In this document: positions 36,260-45,459 of the stretch, piece after piece
How positions within the stretch are numbered: the stretch's first letter is position 1
How the letters are laid out: every line of letters starts with the position of its first letter
Assembly: GCA_964019655.1 (NCBI GenBank)
Contig: CAXHTR010000005.1
Location: 434,001-498,000, forward strand
Direction: 5' to 3'
Source of the DNA: Perkinsela sp. pyNocScin1
Taxonomy: Eukaryota; Euglenozoa; Kinetoplastea; Prokinetoplastida; Perkinselidae
DNA: 64,000 nucleotides
Program-made: the position numbers and the translations under genes
The notes under the pieces: model-generated
The model's database searches: none
The model's input: only the letters and a program-made list of their open reading frames with translations
What the model was told of the DNA's origin: nothing

Positions 36260-37756
36260 ATGTCAAATCGCAAGCCCAGAAAGCGGGACATAAAGCGCCA
36301 GGAGGAATACAAAGAGCGAAGAACAAGCAGGATACTCACAGCACCTGCTGTTGATGACAGGCACTTTGATTCTCCACAAGAAACTGAAATGAGTATCATT
36401 TCAGCTCTCTTCAATTCTGAAAAACCGCGAGTAAAACCACCGCCTATGAAAGCTCCTGCTGAGGAGACCAAAGCCGCCGTTCAGGATACGAAAATTCCCG
36501 TTCAGGATACTAAAGCTCCCGCTCAGGAGACGAAAGATCCTACTCAAGAGGTGAAAGCCCCAACTCAGGAGACAAAAGCTCCCGCTCAGGAAAGCAAGGC
36601 TCCCACTGAGGAAAGCAAAACTCCAGTTCTCGCTGATATCTCGCCCAAATCTGCACAATCAAAGAATGGTACTCCAAAGCTATCTGAATTAAAAAAGGAA
36701 GAACAGTCGCTTCAAAGTGATCCTGTGAAATCACCCGATACGACAGACATAGAGATTTCATTTTATGACGAGGCAAACATCACTCCTGCCGCTAAAAGTC
36801 TTTCAAAGAGTCCTCTTGATGAGGAAGTTAGTGAGCTTGAAATTGATCTGTTTCAAACGCATAAGGAAGTCGAAGCGAAAGTGGATCCAGGGATACCGCA
36901 GAAGAGTGTTGCTCAAGAATCCGCTGCACAAACGCAGAAGAAGGTCGAAGCGAAAGTGGATCCCAAGGTACCGCACAAGAGTATGGTTCAAGAACCCGCT
37001 GCTGCACCGACGGATGCACATCGCTTGAATAAGCCAGATTCCAAGCCTGAAAAGGAAGAGCCAAAGCCGAAGAAAGCTGAGGCTCATCAAGCAACGTCAC
37101 AGCTCGAGAGAGCTGGTGTGGCGAAACTGGGCTTGAAGCGTGTGGATTCTGACGAAAAGGCGCCAGAGAAACCTTCTGGCATTGTACCTAAGTCACCCGC
37201 GCCCATATCGTCCGAATCTGTCCCAGAGAAACCTTCTGGCATTGTACCGAAGTCACCCGCACCCATATCGTCCGAATCCGTTATGGCAGCGGCCCCGCAG
37301 CCAGTGAAGCGTCCACACCAATATCCCCCTGCGCCAATGGCACAGAACCAGCAGCCACATCTTGGCCCACAGCCATATTCACCAGCATATCCGCAACATC
37401 GGCACCCGGCCATGTGGCACGGGCCGGGCATGGGTATGAACATGGGATACCCGCCTCAGTCGAATGGCTGGAATCAGCCGAACTCTCAGGCAGACCCGCA
37501 GTACTTCCCGTATCACCCACCGATGGGTGATGGTCAGTTTCCTGGATTCTATCCGTATCCACCGATGCACCAGCCGGAATTCTTTGTGCCATACCCACCG
37601 CCACATGGATACGGCAATGGCTATGTTGACCCAAGCGTCTTCGAGCACAACCAGGGGTACCAAAATATGCCACAGCGTGGCCGTGGCTACGGAAGCTACA
37701 TGCGTGGCAACCAGCGAGGCGGCTTCGACAGCTCAGGCTGGAAGTCGAACAATTGA
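36260..37756 (+). CDS. Low-complexity, repeat-bearing RNA-granule-like protein
   Basis: A 498-residue protein with no globular domain. A basic start (MSNRKPRKRDIKRQEEYKERR) precedes eight 7-residue repeats of the APAQETK type (about 64-119). Two copies of VEAKVDP plus about 16 residues lie at about 205-250, and two 20-residue copies of PEKPSGIVPKSPAPISSESV at about 302-341. The last 150 residues are rich in Pro, Tyr, Gln, Gly and Asn and end with RGG-like RGRGYGSYMRGNQRGG. Such prion-like, RGG-tailed proteins often sit in mRNP granules or bind eIF4E; its place just before eIF4E is suggestive only. An acceptor-like TTTTCATAG precedes the ATG. Confidence 0.75.
   Translation: MSNRKPRKRDIKRQEEYKERRTSRILTAPAVDDRHFDSPQETEMSIISALFNSEKPRVKPPPMKAPAEETKAAVQDTKIPVQDTKAPAQETKDPTQEVKAPTQETKAPAQESKAPTEESKTPVLADISPKSAQSKNGTPKLSELKKEEQSLQSDPVKSPDTTDIEISFYDEANITPAAKSLSKSPLDEEVSELEIDLFQTHKEVEAKVDPGIPQKSVAQESAAQTQKKVEAKVDPKVPHKSMVQEPAAAPTDAHRLNKPDSKPEKEEPKPKKAEAHQATSQLERAGVAKLGLKRVDSDEKAPEKPSGIVPKSPAPISSESVPEKPSGIVPKSPAPISSESVMAAAPQPVKRPHQYPPAPMAQNQQPHLGPQPYSPAYPQHRHPAMWHGPGMGMNMGYPPQSNGWNQPNSQADPQYFPYHPPMGDGQFPGFYPYPPMHQPEFFVPYPPPHGYGNGYVDPSVFEHNQGYQNMPQRGRGYGSYMRGNQRGGFDSSGWKSNN
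36449..36616 (+). repeat. 21-bp in-frame tandem repeat, eight units
   Basis: Eight units of 21 bases encode degenerate copies of K-A-P-A-Q-E-T. Units start at 36449, 36470, 36491 and so on. Copies differ at several bases, so this is an older, diverged expansion. Confidence 0.8.
37163..37282 (+). repeat. 60-bp in-frame tandem duplication
   Basis: Two 60-base copies (37163-37222 and 37223-37282) differ at only a few bases and encode the same 20 residues. The near identity marks a recent slippage or unequal exchange inside the low-complexity gene. Confidence 0.9.
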
Positions 37757-38049
37757 GAAGGTGGAATTCGGTCGAACACGATTGATCAATACGTTCTAAA
37801 ACCATACGATACTTCTCAATGTGCATAGTTTGCGATATTCGGCTTTCAAATCACACACTCATCAGACGCTTTTCGTACATACAGCTCAAGCATTACTTCA
37901 TAAATAAGTCATAAATATAAACAAAGTCATGTGCTATACAGTGAATGATTTGATGTGTAGAATAGAACATCAAAATAAATTGAAGAATAAGCACCAAAGT
38001 TTCAATAATTTTACTTTCTTTCTTTTGAGTTGCCTCGCATATATTGAGC

Positions 38050-38862
38050 ATGCATCATAATGCTATAAATACGCAGCCATTATGTGAGAAAAGCTCTTTA
38101 GAATCGACGAGTCCTACACAAGAGGGCTCTGCGTCGGGCATGAAGTCAACAGGTGCTGCTGATGCCAGCACAATGATAAAGAGTATGGATGCTGTCTCGT
38201 TAGAGAGCAAGCAGCCGACAAAAGCACAACCCATACGGGATACTGCATCTATGCCCGCAGAGGGAAAGCTCACATCTGCGTGGACGCTCTACTGTGCAGG
38301 CCCTATCGACGCTGGGTATGCATCACGCCTGAACGATCTCAAAAGCACGCAGGTTGCGCAGTTTGATACTATCGCACTCTTCTGGGGAACAATGAATTAC
38401 GTTCCTGCGCCCGCGCATCTGGTCGTAGGTACAACGTATTCTCTTTTTCGCTCGCACGTACAGCCGCGATGGGAGGATTCCGCAAATGAGTGCGGCGGGC
38501 AGTGGGTGCTGCTCCTACGCAACGAAGAAATCAAGGACAAGAGCACGGCGATGAACGCACTCTGGGAAGCCTTTGCATGTGCCCTCGTCGGTGAGGACAT
38601 CGATCATGGCGCTAAGGGCATTAACGGCATTGTCCTTAAAATTCGACTCCGGCACTTTGCGATTCAGTGCTGGACGAAGAGCGGGATCGCAAGTGGTGTC
38701 CGGGCCATCGGCGAGCGCTTGCGCGAGCTGGCGATCAAGCACTACGAGCCATTTCAGACTATGAGCGCTCTGCGGCTTGACTTTTACACCCACCGCCAGA
38801 TGCAAGAGCTCGATAAGCGGGCGGCAGGCACGCAGCGCCCTCAGCCTTTGCTACAAATTTAA
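38050..38862 (+). CDS. EIF4E: Cap-binding translation initiation factor eIF4E
   Basis: 270 residues from ATG 38050; the frame opens at a TTG two codons earlier. After a 75-residue Ser/Thr-rich extension, the eIF4E fold runs to about 262. FDTIALFWGTMNYV carries the dorsal Trp (human Trp73) that binds eIF4G/4E-BP. YSLFRSHVQPRWED keeps cap-stacking Trp102 and Glu103. GGQWVLLL, ALWEAFACALVGED and FAIQCWTK follow in order. At the place of human Trp56 there appears to be a Tyr (DAGYASRLNDL). Kinetoplastids have several eIF4E paralogues that bind cap 4 differently. A long pyrimidine tract (ACTTTCTTTCTTTTGAG) lies just upstream. Confidence 0.9.
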   Translation: MHHNAINTQPLCEKSSLESTSPTQEGSASGMKSTGAADASTMIKSMDAVSLESKQPTKAQPIRDTASMPAEGKLTSAWTLYCAGPIDAGYASRLNDLKSTQVAQFDTIALFWGTMNYVPAPAHLVVGTTYSLFRSHVQPRWEDSANECGGQWVLLLRNEEIKDKSTAMNALWEAFACALVGEDIDHGAKGINGIVLKIRLRHFAIQCWTKSGIASGVRAIGERLRELAIKHYEPFQTMSALRLDFYTHRQMQELDKRAAGTQRPQPLLQI

Positions 38863-38959
38863 CTGATTGCGTATCTAATGCGTTTGCATAGTAGGCGTAG
38901 ACAAGCGAATCTATCTATGCCAATGATCTCTTTTCATCAATATAAATTACATTTGGATT

Positions 38960-41900
38960 ATGCAGACCCTCTCGATCGCATCGCTGGCATTTCTGTGCAC
39001 GAACCCAGCTGAGAGCGAGGTTCTGCGCAACAATAGACAGACCCCCATAAACCAGGGGGGGTCAGTGCATGGCGAATCAGTTGTGAATACCATATTTGAG
39101 AAATATAGAAGCCCCAGCAGCACACACAAGCATGTGCCCCTAGCATCATGGAACGGTGACAACGGGTACCTGCCGTGGTCAGACGCGCAGGTGCCCTACG
39201 TACTCGATGACGCATTTCCAGCGTTCATGAAAGATCGAATTCGCCTCGCAATGGATGCGCTCTCACGCCGCACGTGCATGACGTTCATCGATATCGAGAA
39301 AGCGAAGCCTTCGACGAACTCAACGGTCACCAATCGGCACATTCAGACGTACATGCACGCCCTGCGCGAGTCGCAGATAGACGCGCCGGGGGGTTCGGGC
39401 ACAGTGAGTGACCCGTTCGCGGTCGAAAACCTCCCAGCGAACTTCCTCGCAATCCTATTCTACCCGCGCCTCGATTTTCTGTGCGCTGCGCTGGGTATCG
39501 GCATGCACCCGAAAAAAGATGCGAGCACAGAGGTCGACCCGAACATCATGTTCCTGTCGCGCGGCTGCGACGCGGCGACGATCGTCCACGAGCTCCTCCA
39601 CGTGATGGGGTTCGACCACGAAATGACCCGCAACGACCGCGACTCCTTCATCGACGTGCGAACAATCAGCGACCCAGCCTTCGAGCGCGAGCGCTTCCAG
39701 TTCGAAAAGCGCGAGAACTCGCGCGACCTCTTCGGCTACGACTACCAGTCGATCATGCACTACGGCGACAACGCTGTGCGCTACCGCGGCATCCCCATTC
39801 TCAACGCCCCAGTGGAGATTATTGACTTCTCCTACCTCCGAGCCACAGATCAAGCAGCGGTCAACTTTGTGTACGGCTGCACGCGGCACAAGAAGCTCAT
39901 GTCGAAGAAGCTGACGTGGGTGCATGAAAAGGATGCGCCCCTGCGCTGCGTTTCTTCAGTCTCTTCGCCGAAGGCAGCACACAAAGAGGAAGCGGAAACG
40001 CCGCGCGTGTACCTGCGCCCTGGCGTACCGTTTCACCTGCAGTTCACAGCGATGAAGAATCAAGCGACGCCGCGAGAGGATTTCACTTTCAAAGTTGTCC
40101 ACCCGTACGTAGAAGGCGCAGAGAAGACACTTGATGATATCATTGACGTTGCTGTCCACACAGAGACCCGCGAGCAGACGACGTTTGGCAAAATCTATGC
40201 ATATATTTTCGGCGGGACTAGCGCAGCCCAGTTCGTCGGGTCCTCTGTGAGTATGGACCTCCTTGTGCGCACGCAGTCGCCACTCAATCGCTGGATGAAT
40301 GGGAGTGTGCAGTACCCGGACGACGAGATTACCCTGGTGGTCGTGTTCACCCTCAAGTCGACAGGCGAGGAGGTGCGCTCAGAGGTCATACTCGAAATCA
40401 TCGATGACACAGCGGGCGCAGAGCCCATCTGCTTTGGGTCCCGTGGGCGGGACGGCTGTAGTGGGAACGGTGTGTGCGAGGTAGCCAGTCTTAACACGAG
40501 GGGCTTCGGTCGCTGCGTGTGCGACAAGGGCTGGAAGGGCGAGCGCTGCCAGATCCGCACTGATACGATGTGCACTGGCTCGTACAGTCTGCGCCTGAAC
40601 AGCCAGATGGACACTGCCGTGCTGTTCCCAGCGATCGCAGCGAACGCGACAGCGCTCTACAGCGAGGACGACATGGCGCGCAAGGCGTACATCGATTCAC
40701 TGCAGTTCGTTGACACCATCGCGTCACCGTACAGCCGCTCGACGCTCGATGGGCAGCGCGGCGGTCTCCGCGTCGACACGAACCTCAAGCTCCACATGCG
40801 GTCTCTCGTTCAGAAACGCGAGCCAGACGCAGCCCGCATCACACCTGGGCGCATCACGCTCTCGATGATCCTCCCACTTGGACTTTCTCGCACGGAAATT
40901 CAGCTCTACTCGAGCGCGAAACCCGCGGAGCGCTACCGCATTCCCATCTCACAGGGCGCCATCGCGACGCGGAGCCTCCCATTCTCCGACTTCCAGGAGT
41001 TCCTGCCCGAGCCAAACGCGTACACGTTCTTCGACATAACGCCCAACTACGACCGCGGGGACATCGGCGTCCGCATCAACGGCGACGCGATGTGGATGAC
41101 CATTTTTGGCCACTCGAACGACCACTTCCACCCCGACGCGGCGCGCGCGTACGACCAGGCCGACGGGCCAGTGCTCGACGAAATCGACACGATTGAGATA
41201 GTGCACGAGGCCTCAGACGAGTCGGGCCCGTGCTTCGTTGAGGAGGTGACCATGGAGTGCCGCGTCGCGGTGCAGCCCAAGGTGTCGTACAAGCGCGAAG
41301 TCGTCGTGCACGATGAGGAACAGTCGTTCCTGCTCGTCCCGCCAGCGCCCGAGCAGAGCGCTTTCATGAAAAACGCAGAGGTCATTGGCAGCATCGCCGA
41401 GCAGTACGCGGATTCTATTCTGTCCCTCGAGCGCGGCCAGTTCTTCATTTCGACCCTGCGCAAGGGGCAAGGGCCCCAGCTGCTCGTGAACAGGCGCCCG
41501 AGCCTTATTTACGCAGTGAGCAGCTCTGTCATTGACGCGACGATACTAGGAGCGAAGACAGGACCGAAGCGCGACGTCAACGCCATCATGGTCTACCTCA
41601 ACAGCAACATCCTGCAGCGCCACAACCTCGCAGCGCCGATGGTCTTCGCGAACCGATTTAGCGAGCACCGCGGGCACGGCTCCAGCTTCGACATGTCCAC
41701 AGAGAGCCGCTCGTGCTTTCTTGCAGATGTCCAGAAGGGCACTGTGCGGCGCGAGGCGATAAAGGGACCCAGCGGCATCCGCCACGCCCTGCGCCTCAAC
41801 AGTGGCGACGAGAAGTTTGTGGAGACGCTGCCGACGCCGATCCACTTTGCGAACTCTCTGACTTTCTCCTTCCGCATCCCGCGCCTCGGCGGGGGCACGT

Positions 41901-43744
41901 CGCGGCCGATTTACGTGTCCGAGCACCAGGCGCTTGTGGCGCACAACCTCTTTATGTTTACGGTCACGCAGTACGGGCGAGCGACGGACATGAATACCTT
42001 TGAGCTTCGTGTCGGCCTCACATCGTCGCGGAACATGCAGGCCGTGTACGCCTCGCCGGGCTTTGTCGAGCCGTACGCGAGCTATTTCGCCGGGCTGCTG
42101 CTGACATATGAGAACCAGCCGGCGGAGCACATCAAAGACAACGAGTGGTACACAGTTGTCGTCGAGGCCGGTGCGCTCCCGAGCGACGAGGCGACGGTCG
42201 CCGTGTACCGCACAGCAGACAAGAAGCTCATCATGCACATGCCCATTAAGTACGCAACGCGTGAGATTGGTTTCTTGTCGAATATTCGCTCCTTCCAAGT
42301 CAAAAGCCCGTCGGTCCCGCTGGAAATCAGCGAAATTCACTTCACGCACGCGAGCCGCCCCGACCGCATTCAGCACACAGTCGGCGCGAAAAATGCCCCA
42401 GAGTCGGAGATCGAGGTCGTTGTGCAGCGCTCTAAAATCTACAAAGATAGCATTCGGGAGGTCAGCGCGATAGGGGCTCACCCCTTCGACATTCGGGCGG
42501 GGCCGCACATGTTCGTACGCGTGCAGCCGAATGGGGCAGTCGAGCACGCCGTGCCAAAGCTCGAGGGGGTTTTCGCACATATCGCGAAGTTCCCAAAGGC
42601 AAAGCCGCGGAACGTCGCTGGCCACACAGTCCACCCACGGCACCGGGCGCCAGACATGCTGTGCTACGTCGATCCATCTATAGAATCTCGGCCGTTCGCC
42701 ATCAGCGGCAGTCTCGTGTGCCGCAACAGCACTCGGCTCCTCCCCTGGCTCGGGAAGGACGAGCACAAGGACAAGGGCCAGCGAGCGGCAGTGAAAGAAA
42801 TTCTTGCGTTTTTGAATGCACAGCCAACGACAGCACCCATGCAAGTCGCCACGTACTTATCTGAGCGTGTGCAGAGGCTCAGCGAGGCGGAAGCGCATGA
42901 TGACAGTGATTTGCATGCACTGCTCCATCTCCAGTCTGGGGTCCGCGACCTCACAGCACAGCGAGTCGTCCGCAGGGCAAAAGCGCTCGCGGACGTTCGG
43001 CGTGCGCTGACCGATGCGCACCCAGAGTGGCAGCGCTATGCGCAGTGGCGTTTAGAGAAGCGCGAGGGATCGCTCTGGAAGAGCTTCTTGTCGCTTTTCT
43101 ACGGCAAAGGGCCGTCATTGCTCAGCGAGCACGCAGCGCTGCGAGCGGCCCAGAAGCGCGCGCTGCCCGCGCTCGCAATCGAAGCAATTTTCACCTCGCG
43201 CTGGTGGGACGCCGTCGACGACCTGTCCTTCATCGCGTCGGAAGTGTTGCCCGTCGTTGAGCGGGCCATGCAGAAGGCATCAGAGTTCCACGTAGACGAG
43301 AGCGAGGACGGGAGCTACACGCAGCTGAAGCACGCCTTCGCCCGCCTGCAGGCAGTTGTGGAAAAAGAGCAGAGCCGCCTGCACCAGGCAAAACTCTTTA
43401 AGACGAAGAAGGGCAAGCACGGCCTCACCGAAGAGCAGGAGGCACTCCTCGTCGAGCATAACCAGTTCTTAGAGAACATCCAGCAGCACTCGAGCGGAAA
43501 CGCTATGTTATTAGACGTACGGGCATCGTTCTCGGACGACCCGCGGGACGAGCTCGCCGCGCACTTGGGCCGTGCGAAGCGAAAGCGCGTCTTGCCCGTG
43601 TCTGCCCCTGACCTGAAGCGCAGGCCCGAATTCCTCGTGGCCGCTCTGGAGGCGTTGTGCGAGTGGAACCGTATCGCGTTCGAGAATTGGGACGCGTGGA
43701 TCGCAGAAACCCTGAAGGTGGAGCGGCAGATGTGGCGTTGGTGA
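38960..43744 (+). CDS. Very large secreted astacin-family (M12A) metalloprotease
   Basis: A 1594-residue protein. The N-terminus MQTLSIASLAFLC is signal-peptide-like. The astacin catalytic domain is at about 72-308. Zinc site: HELLHVMGFDH (His210, Glu211, His214, His220), then EMTRNDRDSF, the full astacin HExxHxxGFxHExxRxDRD signature. The Met-turn SIMHY is at 264-268, with Tyr268 as fifth ligand. There is one EGF-like module (about 491-531, CSGNGVC and CVCDKGWKGERC). The next 700 or so residues are beta-rich, with segments resembling laminin-G/concanavalin folds (LTFSFRIPRLGG). The last 300 are charged and helical. Base use is distinctly G+C-rich: 67 percent in 41041-41100 by direct count. 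The start region 38941-39120 is less so. Probably secreted or surface-bound. Confidence 0.9.
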   Translation: MQTLSIASLAFLCTNPAESEVLRNNRQTPINQGGSVHGESVVNTIFEKYRSPSSTHKHVPLASWNGDNGYLPWSDAQVPYVLDDAFPAFMKDRIRLAMDALSRRTCMTFIDIEKAKPSTNSTVTNRHIQTYMHALRESQIDAPGGSGTVSDPFAVENLPANFLAILFYPRLDFLCAALGIGMHPKKDASTEVDPNIMFLSRGCDAATIVHELLHVMGFDHEMTRNDRDSFIDVRTISDPAFERERFQFEKRENSRDLFGYDYQSIMHYGDNAVRYRGIPILNAPVEIIDFSYLRATDQAAVNFVYGCTRHKKLMSKKLTWVHEKDAPLRCVSSVSSPKAAHKEEAETPRVYLRPGVPFHLQFTAMKNQATPREDFTFKVVHPYVEGAEKTLDDIIDVAVHTETREQTTFGKIYAYIFGGTSAAQFVGSSVSMDLLVRTQSPLNRWMNGSVQYPDDEITLVVVFTLKSTGEEVRSEVILEIIDDTAGAEPICFGSRGRDGCSGNGVCEVASLNTRGFGRCVCDKGWKGERCQIRTDTMCTGSYSLRLNSQMDTAVLFPAIAANATALYSEDDMARKAYIDSLQFVDTIASPYSRSTLDGQRGGLRVDTNLKLHMRSLVQKREPDAARITPGRITLSMILPLGLSRTEIQLYSSAKPAERYRIPISQGAIATRSLPFSDFQEFLPEPNAYTFFDITPNYDRGDIGVRINGDAMWMTIFGHSNDHFHPDAARAYDQADGPVLDEIDTIEIVHEASDESGPCFVEEVTMECRVAVQPKVSYKREVVVHDEEQSFLLVPPAPEQSAFMKNAEVIGSIAEQYADSILSLERGQFFISTLRKGQGPQLLVNRRPSLIYAVSSSVIDATILGAKTGPKRDVNAIMVYLNSNILQRHNLAAPMVFANRFSEHRGHGSSFDMSTESRSCFLADVQKGTVRREAIKGPSGIRHALRLNSGDEKFVETLPTPIHFANSLTFSFRIPRLGGGTSRPIYVSEHQALVAHNLFMFTVTQYGRATDMNTFELRVGLTSSRNMQAVYASPGFVEPYASYFAGLLLTYENQPAEHIKDNEWYTVVVEAGALPSDEATVAVYRTADKKLIMHMPIKYATREIGFLSNIRSFQVKSPSVPLEISEIHFTHASRPDRIQHTVGAKNAPESEIEVVVQRSKIYKDSIREVSAIGAHPFDIRAGPHMFVRVQPNGAVEHAVPKLEGVFAHIAKFPKAKPRNVAGHTVHPRHRAPDMLCYVDPSIESRPFAISGSLVCRNSTRLLPWLGKDEHKDKGQRAAVKEILAFLNAQPTTAPMQVATYLSERVQRLSEAEAHDDSDLHALLHLQSGVRDLTAQRVVRRAKALADVRRALTDAHPEWQRYAQWRLEKREGSLWKSFLSLFYGKGPSLLSEHAALRAAQKRALPALAIEAIFTSRWWDAVDDLSFIASEVLPVVERAMQKASEFHVDESEDGSYTQLKHAFARLQAVVEKEQSRLHQAKLFKTKKGKHGLTEEQEALLVEHNQFLENIQQHSSGNAMLLDVRASFSDDPRDELAAHLGRAKRKRVLPVSAPDLKRRPEFLVAALEALCEWNRIAFENWDAWIAETLKVERQMWRW

Positions 43745-44161
43745 GCGCATGTGCGCAAAGCAGGAGAAGGAGAGTTCCCAGCCAATAATAGATGTTCATT
43801 ACAGTTATCCAGGTAATGCGATTTGAAGAGAATGTCCGATGGCGCTCAGGCGTATTGATTTTGTTTATTTTCTTTCAATCGAAAATGCATCGAAGCGAAC
43901 GCAATCTGAATCATGTGAGCTTTGGGTGTTCGGCATGGCATTTTCACAGTAGGGTTCGAAGAGAGGAAATCGATTATCACTGATCAGTGAGGCGATGAAG
44001 AAGGTGGCATATGATGAGAATTATGTGAAATCGTATGATTGAAGGTTAGAGCATGTCTACGTCGCGTTTTGTGCATACGCATCGTGTACTTCAGACAGTG
44101 CAAAATTCTATCCGGTTTGGACTTCATTCTGTAAAAAAATATTTTTAGTCAATACCGGACA
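43745..44161. other. Intergenic gap between astacin and peptidase genes
   Basis: These 417 bases hold no convincing gene, hairpin or tandem repeat. A 63-codon frame at 43792 has no recognisable features. The right end carries an A/T-rich tract and TATTTTTAG, an acceptor-like site 12 bases before the next ATG. Confidence 0.5.
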
Positions 44162-44941
44162 ATGTTCGCGAAGGTCAAGTCGAGGGCAACGTTTCTGTAC
44201 GACCTGCGCTACATACTGTATGGCTACCTCATCGGGAAGTTCGTGACGACGCAAATGTCCATGTGCAGGGTCGTGGGCAACTCAATGTCCCCGACGCTCC
44301 AGCAGTCCACCAGCGACGTCGTGCTTCTTTGGCACGGCGTCGAGTGGCGCATGGTCGCGGACACGCTCAGGCGCTGGCGAGCAAAGGTTTTCGAGGGGAC
44401 ACAGACGCAGCGAGCGGTGTTCGTCGACAGGGGCGCTGTGTACGTCGTTTGGCACCCAACAAAGAACTATAAAATCATCAAGCGCGTCATCGGCTTGGAG
44501 AATGAGGCGATTTTTATAAATCCGGTCATTCGCAATTTGCTGCGATCAGAGAGCGAGCCGAGCACTTCTTGGCAGATCGACGGCGATGTCAGTAGCCTAT
44601 GGGACGAGCTCAAGCAGTTTTTCCAAAGGCGCCAGGCGCCGCACGCCGTCGTTGCCGAGGATCTGGTGGGCGCTGTTGCAGGGAGTGAGCGCCGCTTCGA
44701 GCAACGCACAGTGCAGACAACGACACTGGCGGGCCGGACTGAAATGCACCAAGTGACGGACGTGCCAAGCAACCATGTCTGGCTTGAGGGAGACAACCAG
44801 TCTGTGTCCGAGGACTCGCAGATGTACGGCGCTGTCCCGGTCGATAACATTACAGCGAAGGCTATCGGAATCGTTTGGCCGCCTTCGCGAATTACAGTCT
44901 TGCCCGCTTGGGACGTCACGAGGCGCCTCGTCTGTGCGTAA
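44162..44941 (+). CDS. S26 signal-peptidase family, mitochondrial inner membrane protease-like
   Basis: 259 residues, longer than IMP1/IMP2 (about 170-190). The catalytic serine is Ser41 in VVGNSMSPTL and the general-base lysine Lys107 in YKIIKRVIGLEN, matching the SM...KR dyad of IMP subunits. VWLEGDNQSVSEDSQMYGAVP is the conserved box E. An N-terminal hydrophobic segment (DLRYILYGYLIGKFVTT) could anchor it in the inner membrane. Two insertions make it long: about 58-85, and about 120-185, which is Gln/Arg/Ser-rich. It is the last gene of the plus cluster and shares the G+C-rich codon use of the astacin gene. Confidence 0.85.
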   Translation: MFAKVKSRATFLYDLRYILYGYLIGKFVTTQMSMCRVVGNSMSPTLQQSTSDVVLLWHGVEWRMVADTLRRWRAKVFEGTQTQRAVFVDRGAVYVVWHPTKNYKIIKRVIGLENEAIFINPVIRNLLRSESEPSTSWQIDGDVSSLWDELKQFFQRRQAPHAVVAEDLVGAVAGSERRFEQRTVQTTTLAGRTEMHQVTDVPSNHVWLEGDNQSVSEDSQMYGAVPVDNITAKAIGIVWPPSRITVLPAWDVTRRLVCA

Positions 44942-45459
44942 ATATCCGAGCATAGATTCGACCCTAGAGTAGATTTAAGCCAGCTGTTGCTGGTTGTGCA
45001 TGCGTTGTGTATGAAATCATTCGATAAAGATAGTCCGAGTCTTACGCTTAGCAGTTTTCAAAATTTTCACATTTTTTGCACCATGTCGATGGCACCTACA
45101 CGCAGGGTAGTGGAATAGTTGAACTGACTGTGATTCGCATGAGTCCCCGGAAAAGCGAGCACGTGCACACGGCAACAAGCCGTATATGCGCTAGTACCTT
45201 TCAGCGGGATTTCAACAATTCAAACTAAAATGATAGAATTCAATGCTTTGAAAAATATCATATGGGATGAAACCAGGTTATCTTCACGGAATCTCTCGAA
45301 TGGCCCGGATTCACTGCGTAAGACCTAGAGATGTACTCGTGCACTGCCTTCAACATATATTTGATGAGAAAGTCAAAGAGCCAATAGGAAAGGATACGGA
45401 GCATACAACTGTATGGCGATCACTGATTGTTGCCATAAGAAAATTATGAAACTCGCGAT
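44942..45459. other. Convergent gap at end of plus cluster
   Basis: These 518 bases separate the last plus-strand gene from the first (minus-strand) LRR gene, so transcription from both sides should end here. There is no tRNA, rRNA or clear repeat. A 60-codon plus frame starts at an ATG at 45267 but has no recognisable motif. In kinetoplastids, convergent strand switches are transcription termination zones. Confidence 0.5.

Noticed and set aside
39455-39925. 156-codon minus-strand frame over the astacin catalytic domain
   Set aside because: Antisense to the zinc-site codons; no independent features.
41546-42844. 432-codon minus-strand frame inside the astacin gene
   Set aside because: A shadow favoured by the G+C-rich codons of the sense gene; no motif, and opposite to the cluster direction.
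43940-43970. GGGTTCGAAG string as a tRNA B box
   Set aside because: No matching acceptor stem, A box or cloverleaf around it; no tRNA was found anywhere in the window.
45267-45449. 60-codon plus-strand frame with ATG
   Set aside because: It lies where the plus cluster ends and could be a small gene, but no motif or acceptor-like site is convincing.
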